Part shown: piece by piece, positions 60,076 through 64,000 of the stretch
How the letters are laid out: each line of letters starts with the position of its first letter
Numbering within the stretch: position 1 is the first letter of the stretch
Assembly: GCF_030646165.1 (NCBI RefSeq)
Contig: NZ_JAUTDO010000004.1
Span: forward strand, 372,001-436,000
From: Conexibacter sp. CPCC 206217
GTDB taxonomy: Bacteria; Actinomycetota; Thermoleophilia; Solirubrobacterales; Solirubrobacteraceae
Length of the DNA stretch: 64,000 nt
Direction: 5' to 3'
Made by a program: the position numbers and the translations under genes
The notes under the pieces: model-generated
What the model was told of the DNA's origin: nothing
Seen by the model: only the letters and a program-made list of their open reading frames with translations
Database searches by the model: none

Positions 60076-61050
60076 GTGCGCACGACAACCGATGAACGGA
60101 TCGTGAGCACGCTCGCCATCGACGCGCATGAGGACACCTCGCGCTCGCTCTTCAACGATCCGACCTTTCACGCCCTCAACGGCGCACGGCCACTGCTGCT
60201 GCGCCACAGCGAGGACGGGCGGCTCGTCGGCTCGCTCGGCGGCGCGCTGCTGGGCACGCGCTTCGTGTCGGGACACTCGGCGCCATTCGGCGGCTTCGAC
60301 GTCGTACGCGAGCGCGAGGCGCCCGCGGCGATCGCGAGGCTCGTCGAGGCGACTCGCACACAACTCGCCGAGCACGGCGTCGAGGAGATCGTCGTGCGAT
60401 GCCCTCCTGCGGCGCACCATCCCGCTTCGGAGACCGTCGTCTTCTCCGCCCTCGCGCTCGGCTTTCGCGTCGCGGAGGCGGACCTCAACGCACACGTCGA
60501 TCTCCGCGCGATCGACACGCCGCAGGCGTATCTCGCGTCGCTGCGCTCGCCGGCGCGACGCGCACTGAAGCATGCCGACGGCGAGCCGTGGTCATTGATC
60601 GACGCAGGCGAGGACGATGCCGCGTGGGACACCGGCTATGCGCTGCTCGCCGCGAACCGCGCTGCGAAGGGACGGCAGCTGAGCCTCAGCCGCGACTACG
60701 TCGAGCGCGCCCGCCGCGCGTTCCCCGGGCGGGTGCGGATCGCGCTGCTCGCCCATCGCGACGACCCCGTCGCCGCCGCGCTCAGCTACCGCGTCCGTCC
60801 CGCCGTCGAGCTCGTCGTGGCGTGGGGCGACGCGCACCACGAGCTGCCGCGCTCGCCGATGAACCGGCTCGCCTACGAGGTAGTCGCGCGTGCGCTCGAC
60901 GAGCGGGTCTCGATCGTCGACCTGGGCACTTCCACGCTGCTCGGCGAGGACGGCGTACGGCGCGCCGACGACGGGTTGCTGCAGTTCAAGTCGAGCATCG
61001 GCGCGACGCTGCAGACGCGGCTGGTGCTGAACGGAGCGGTGACGCGATGA
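60076..61050 (+). CDS. FemAB/GNAT-like acyltransferase
   Basis: A 324-residue protein of the FemAB-like double GNAT fold. RSPARRALKHADGEPWSL and ALLAANRAAKGRQLSLSRDY are the acyl-transfer core region; FPGRVRIALLAHRDDPVAAA and ELVVAWGDAHHELPRSPMNR follow. Such enzymes transfer amino acids or acyl groups to amino sugars. The position beside FdtA/FdtB suggests N-acylation of the 3-amino sugar. GTG 60076 is shown; GTG 60103 is an alternative. Its stop overlaps the next ATG by 4 bases. Confidence 0.78.
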   Translation: MRTTTDERIVSTLAIDAHEDTSRSLFNDPTFHALNGARPLLLRHSEDGRLVGSLGGALLGTRFVSGHSAPFGGFDVVREREAPAAIARLVEATRTQLAEHGVEEIVVRCPPAAHHPASETVVFSALALGFRVAEADLNAHVDLRAIDTPQAYLASLRSPARRALKHADGEPWSLIDAGEDDAAWDTGYALLAANRAAKGRQLSLSRDYVERARRAFPGRVRIALLAHRDDPVAAALSYRVRPAVELVVAWGDAHHELPRSPMNRLAYEVVARALDERVSIVDLGTSTLLGEDGVRRADDGLLQFKSSIGATLQTRLVLNGAVTR

Positions 61051-61778
61051 GCGGACAGAGTCCTTCGATCGGCACCGCGACCGTCGACTACACGAGCGTC
61101 TACGACCCCGACACGGACTTCGACGTCGTGTACACGCACGCAACCGGACGGCGCATCGCCGCGACGCTGGCGCCCGGTCAGCGGATCCTCGAGCTCGGCT
61201 GCGCAACCGGTGCGATGACCGCGCAGCTTGCCGGCAACGATCGCGAGATCGTCGCCGTCGATCGGTCCGCGCCGTACCTTGCGCGCTTGGAGGCACGCGC
61301 GCTGCCGGGCGTGACGATGATCCTGGGCGACATCGAGCACGTCCGTCCCGACGGGAGCTTCGACCACATCCTGCTCACCAACGTGCTGCACGAGGTCGGC
61401 GATCCGACCGTCGTGCTGCGACGGTCGGCCGACTGGCTGCGTCCAGGCGGGCAGATTCACGCGACGCTGCCGAATCCGCGCTCGCTGCACCGGCTCATCG
61501 CCCTCGACCTCAGGTTGATCGAGCGAATCGACGAGCTGTCGGAGCGGGGCACGCGCTTCGGTACGCGCCGGATGCTCGACGCCGACGCGCTCGCCGCCTG
61601 CGCGCGCGAGGCCGGCCTGCGCATCATCAGCCGCGGCGGCGTGCTGCTGAAGCCCCTGCCGAACGCCACGATGGCGGCACTCTCCCCCGCCGCGCTCGAA
61701 CTGATGGAGCAGCTCGCCGACCAGCTGCCGGAGCACTGCGCGATGAGCTACCTCACGCTGGAGCGCGCAGGTGGCTGA
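61047..61778 (+). CDS. Class I SAM-dependent methyltransferase
   Basis: A 243-residue methyltransferase. Motif I is ILELGCATGAMTAQLA, motif II is IVAVDRSAPYLARL, motif IV is FDHILLTNVLHEVGDP, and LRPGGQIHATLPNPRSLHRL follows. This type is common in glycan and lipid-linked sugar clusters and could methylate a sugar. It is coupled to the GNAT-like gene before it (ATGA) and to the oxidoreductase after it (8-base overlap). Confidence 0.85.
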   Translation: MSGQSPSIGTATVDYTSVYDPDTDFDVVYTHATGRRIAATLAPGQRILELGCATGAMTAQLAGNDREIVAVDRSAPYLARLEARALPGVTMILGDIEHVRPDGSFDHILLTNVLHEVGDPTVVLRRSADWLRPGGQIHATLPNPRSLHRLIALDLRLIERIDELSERGTRFGTRRMLDADALAACAREAGLRIISRGGVLLKPLPNATMAALSPAALELMEQLADQLPEHCAMSYLTLERAGG

Positions 61779-63138
61779 GCGGCGCGTCGTCGTCGGCGGC
61801 ACGATCGCGGCGCTCGTCGCCGCGGACGCGCTCGGTGCCGCCGGCACGCCAACGCGGCTGCTCGCCCCCGCGAACGGTCTCGGCCGCGGATTCACGTCGA
61901 TCCCGGACGGCGAACGGCGTCTCTCGCTCGGCGTCCGGCTGCTCGAGCTCTCCTATGAGGACGACCCCGCACCGCCGCCGCTGTCCGCCTACGCACCGGG
62001 GCTCGACGGGCACCGCCCGTATGCGCGCACGATCCGGCGCTGGACCGAGCAGCTGCTCGGCGAGCACCTGCGCGAGATCGCGCCGCCGCGCGTCGTGGTC
62101 GACGGCAGGCTCGTCGACGACTACCTCTTCACCGTCGACCTGCTTCCACTGGCGACGGCGGCCGCGCCCGCGGAGCGCGAGCGCATCGCAGCCGAGGCCG
62201 AGGCCGCGACAGCCCGTGGCGGGAGCGCCGGCGTGCTGTCCACGGAACTCGGCGAGACGACGCTCGCGACGGCGTCGCTCGCCAACCACGGGCAGACGTT
62301 CCACGATCGCTTCATCGAGCCACTGGCACGCAAGTTCGTCGCCCGCGGCTCCTCCTCGATCCTCGCCGCATGGCGGCGCAAGGCGTGGCTGCCGCTGTTC
62401 TGGCCCGAGACGGTCGCGGAGGCGTTCTCCACCGGCAGCGTGCGCTTCCGGCCCCGGCGGACCTTCCACGAGGTCGCGCCGGGAGGAGTCGGCGGATTCG
62501 TCGACGCGCTCGTCGCGCGGGTGCGCTCGCACGCGTCCGTCGAATTCGTGCAGGTGGGGAAGCTGACCGCGATCGAATCGCGCCCCCGCGCGGTGACGCT
62601 GCGGTTCGACGACGGGCATGCCGAGCGGGCGGCTCGGCCCGCCGTCGGCGTCCCGCCGGCCGAGCTGTACGCCGCCGCGGCCGTGCCGTTCGAGCTCGCC
62701 CGGATGCGGACGGTGCTCGCCTGGATCGAAGGCGACCGCGAGACGCTCGCCCCCGGCGTCGACCTCGCGCACGTGCTCGACCCAGGCAACCCCGTCGTCC
62801 GCTTCAGCGGCGGATCGACCACACCGGCGCCCGGTCGGCGGATCGTGTGCGTCGAGCTGCGCCACGACCTCCCGCAGCAGGACGCCGCGGCCGCGGCGAT
62901 CGCAGGGTTGCGGGAGGCCGGCGTGCTGACGGGCGAAGCCGAGGCGGTCAGAGCGAGCGCGGCGCAGATGCTGCCGGTGCCCGACGGTGCGACGCGCGCG
63001 CAGATGACCGCCGCGGCGGTCGCGTTCGCCGCCCGTGGGCACGACCTTCGCCTGCTCGGCGCGGCGGTCGCACCGGGTGCAGACAGCCTCAACGAACAGA
63101 TCGTCCAAGGACTGCAAGCCGCAGAGGAGCTTCGATGA
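61771..63138 (+). CDS. FAD/NAD-binding amine-oxidase or UGM-like protein
   Basis: A 455-residue protein. The N-terminal dinucleotide-binding motif is VVVGGTIAALVAADALGAAG, with an atypical G-G-T-I-A-A. The rest resembles FAD-dependent NAD(P)-binding or amine oxidase folds, with RTFHEVAPGGVGGFVDALVA (UGM/protoporphyrinogen-oxidase-like) and a C-terminal MLPVPDGATR. It may oxidise or isomerise a sugar, but the substrate is not known. The GTG start overlaps the prior stop by 8 bases. Its stop overlaps the next ATG. Confidence 0.7.
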   Translation: MAERRVVVGGTIAALVAADALGAAGTPTRLLAPANGLGRGFTSIPDGERRLSLGVRLLELSYEDDPAPPPLSAYAPGLDGHRPYARTIRRWTEQLLGEHLREIAPPRVVVDGRLVDDYLFTVDLLPLATAAAPAERERIAAEAEAATARGGSAGVLSTELGETTLATASLANHGQTFHDRFIEPLARKFVARGSSSILAAWRRKAWLPLFWPETVAEAFSTGSVRFRPRRTFHEVAPGGVGGFVDALVARVRSHASVEFVQVGKLTAIESRPRAVTLRFDDGHAERAARPAVGVPPAELYAAAAVPFELARMRTVLAWIEGDRETLAPGVDLAHVLDPGNPVVRFSGGSTTPAPGRRIVCVELRHDLPQQDAAAAAIAGLREAGVLTGEAEAVRASAAQMLPVPDGATRAQMTAAAVAFAARGHDLRLLGAAVAPGADSLNEQIVQGLQAAEELR

Positions 63139-63860
63139 CGGGCACGACCACCGCGGATCTCGACACGTTCGCGCGCGACTACTACCTCGGCCGCGGCGCC
63201 GACGATCTCGATCTCGAGGAGCGCCAGCAGGAGCTGAGCCTGGAGCGCCTGCGGCCGTTCCTGCAGGGGCGGGTGCTCGAGCTGGGCTTCGGAACCGGTC
63301 GCATGGCCGCGACGCTGTTGCGCGCGGGCGTCGACACGTCGGTCGTCGAGGGCTCCCCGCTGCTGGTCGAGGAGGCGCGCCGGCGCCATCCGCACCTGGA
63401 CGTCTACGAAGGGATGTTCGAGTCGTTCGTGCCGCCCGGCCCCGTCGACACGCTGCTCGCCGCCCACGTCTTCGAGCACGTCGACGACCCGCGTTCCCTG
63501 ATGGTCCATCTGCGGTCGTGGCTGCGTCCCGGCGGCACCTTGATCGCTGTCGTGCCGAATGCCGAGTCGCTGCATCGCCGGCTCGCGGTGCGGATGGGCC
63601 TGCAGCCCGAGCTCGACACGCTCTCGCCGCGCGACCACCTCGTCGGCCACCAGCGCGTCTACACGATCGCCGGCCTCGGCGACGACATGCGCGCGGCCGG
63701 GTACGACGTGCGCGAAGCGACCGGGTGGTTCCTCAAGACCGTGCCGAACTCGATGATGCTCGGCTGGCCGCAGGAGCTGATCGACTCGCTGTTCGGCATC
63801 TCCGAGGAACTCGACCCGCGCCAGCTCGCGAACATCGCCGTCGTTGCGACACGCGAGTGA
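63135..63860 (+). CDS. Class I SAM-dependent methyltransferase
   Basis: A 241-residue methyltransferase. Motif I is VLELGFGTGRMAATLL, with Phe instead of the usual Cys; motif IV is VFEHVDDPRSL and LRPGGTLIAVVPNAES follows. The N-terminal DYYLGRGADDLDLEERQ is acidic. It is coupled to the oxidoreductase by ATGA, and GAGGAG lies just before. It is part of the same glycan operon. Confidence 0.87.
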   Translation: MTGTTTADLDTFARDYYLGRGADDLDLEERQQELSLERLRPFLQGRVLELGFGTGRMAATLLRAGVDTSVVEGSPLLVEEARRRHPHLDVYEGMFESFVPPGPVDTLLAAHVFEHVDDPRSLMVHLRSWLRPGGTLIAVVPNAESLHRRLAVRMGLQPELDTLSPRDHLVGHQRVYTIAGLGDDMRAAGYDVREATGWFLKTVPNSMMLGWPQELIDSLFGISEELDPRQLANIAVVATRE

Positions 63861-63862
63861 CG

Positions 63863-64000
63863 ATGCCGGACGACGGCGTGACCAGCGGCATGCAGCGGTC
63901 CAGCCTGCTGCGCGCCGGCACCAACGAACAGGCGCTCGATCGCGCACGCGTCGGCATGGCGCGCAACGCGACCCTGTTCGCGGCGTTCGAGGCCGAGGCG
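63863..64000 (+). CDS. Unknown protein, cut by the right window edge
   Basis: About 46 codons are seen. The start may be ATG 63863 or the GTG at 63857 that overlaps the previous stop (GTGA). The sequence MPDDGVTSGMQRSSLLRAGT leads into NEQALDRARVGMARNATLFA and stays open to the edge. It has no motif yet; it probably continues the glycan operon. Confidence 0.5.
   Translation, partial: MPDDGVTSGMQRSSLLRAGTNEQALDRARVGMARNATLFAAFEAEA

Noticed and set aside
1..64000. tRNA, rRNA, CRISPR, transposase and origin
   Set aside because: No cloverleaf-like gene, repeat-spacer array, transposase motif or DnaA-box cluster was recognised by reading; a tRNAscan or similar search was not run.

Overview
The window is very GC-rich, densely coded bacterial chromosome (by eye above 70% GC) with GTG/TTG starts and many 4-base stop/start overlaps. 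HemQ (coproheme decarboxylase), a LytR_C protein, a MerR/MFS pair and SirB1-like and DUF354 genes point to Actinomycetota. Frequent AGA arginine codons in so GC-rich a genome, together with the overall gene style, suggest a deep lineage such as Thermoleophilia/Solirubrobacterales (Conexibacter-like). That placement is inference. No rRNA, tRNA, CRISPR array, transposase or integrase was recognised.

From 1 to about 12.7 kb there are metabolic and housekeeping genes: a secreted TAP-type peptidase, a CocE-like hydrolase, a sugar porter, a VapBC toxin-antitoxin pair, an M48 protease, glyoxalase-like and gamma-glutamylcyclotransferase-like proteins, and a Nudix hydrolase. They are followed by a TetR-controlled efflux module (MFS plus SGNH hydrolase) with two identical operator palindromes, and by NudC. 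From 12.7 to 20.3 kb lie HemQ, an ECF sigma factor with a coupled membrane protein, a secreted small protein followed by a paralogue of that membrane protein, an FHA protein, a cupredoxin facing a Tat-exported PQQ-type propeller, and a SirB1-like/DtxR-like pair behind a TTAGG-N4-CCTAA box.

From 20.3 to 32.8 kb: BioY, LapA, a decayed PIN toxin beside ArfB, DoxX, a polysaccharide deacetylase, isoaspartate methyltransferase, a nested inverted repeat, an XRE regulator coupled to an orphan DNA methyltransferase, a lytic transglycosylase-like protein, transketolase, a haloalkane dehalogenase with a methyltransferase, and a PGRP-type amidase.

From 32.8 kb to the end most genes serve surface-glycan synthesis. 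They include a beta-helix protein, a phosphoglycosyl transferase, several glycosyltransferases, a Wzx-like flippase, a CapD-type dehydratase, two DegT aminotransferases, a 3,4-ketoisomerase (FdtA type), sugar methyltransferases, UppP, DedA, a secreted protein with three tandem discoidin-like domains, and a methyltransferase-glycosyltransferase fusion. Together they can build lipid-linked nucleotide sugars (including a 3-amino-3,6-dideoxyhexose), methylate or acylate them, flip them and recycle the carrier. A MerR/MFS drug-efflux module is embedded in this region. The last gene is cut by the window edge.
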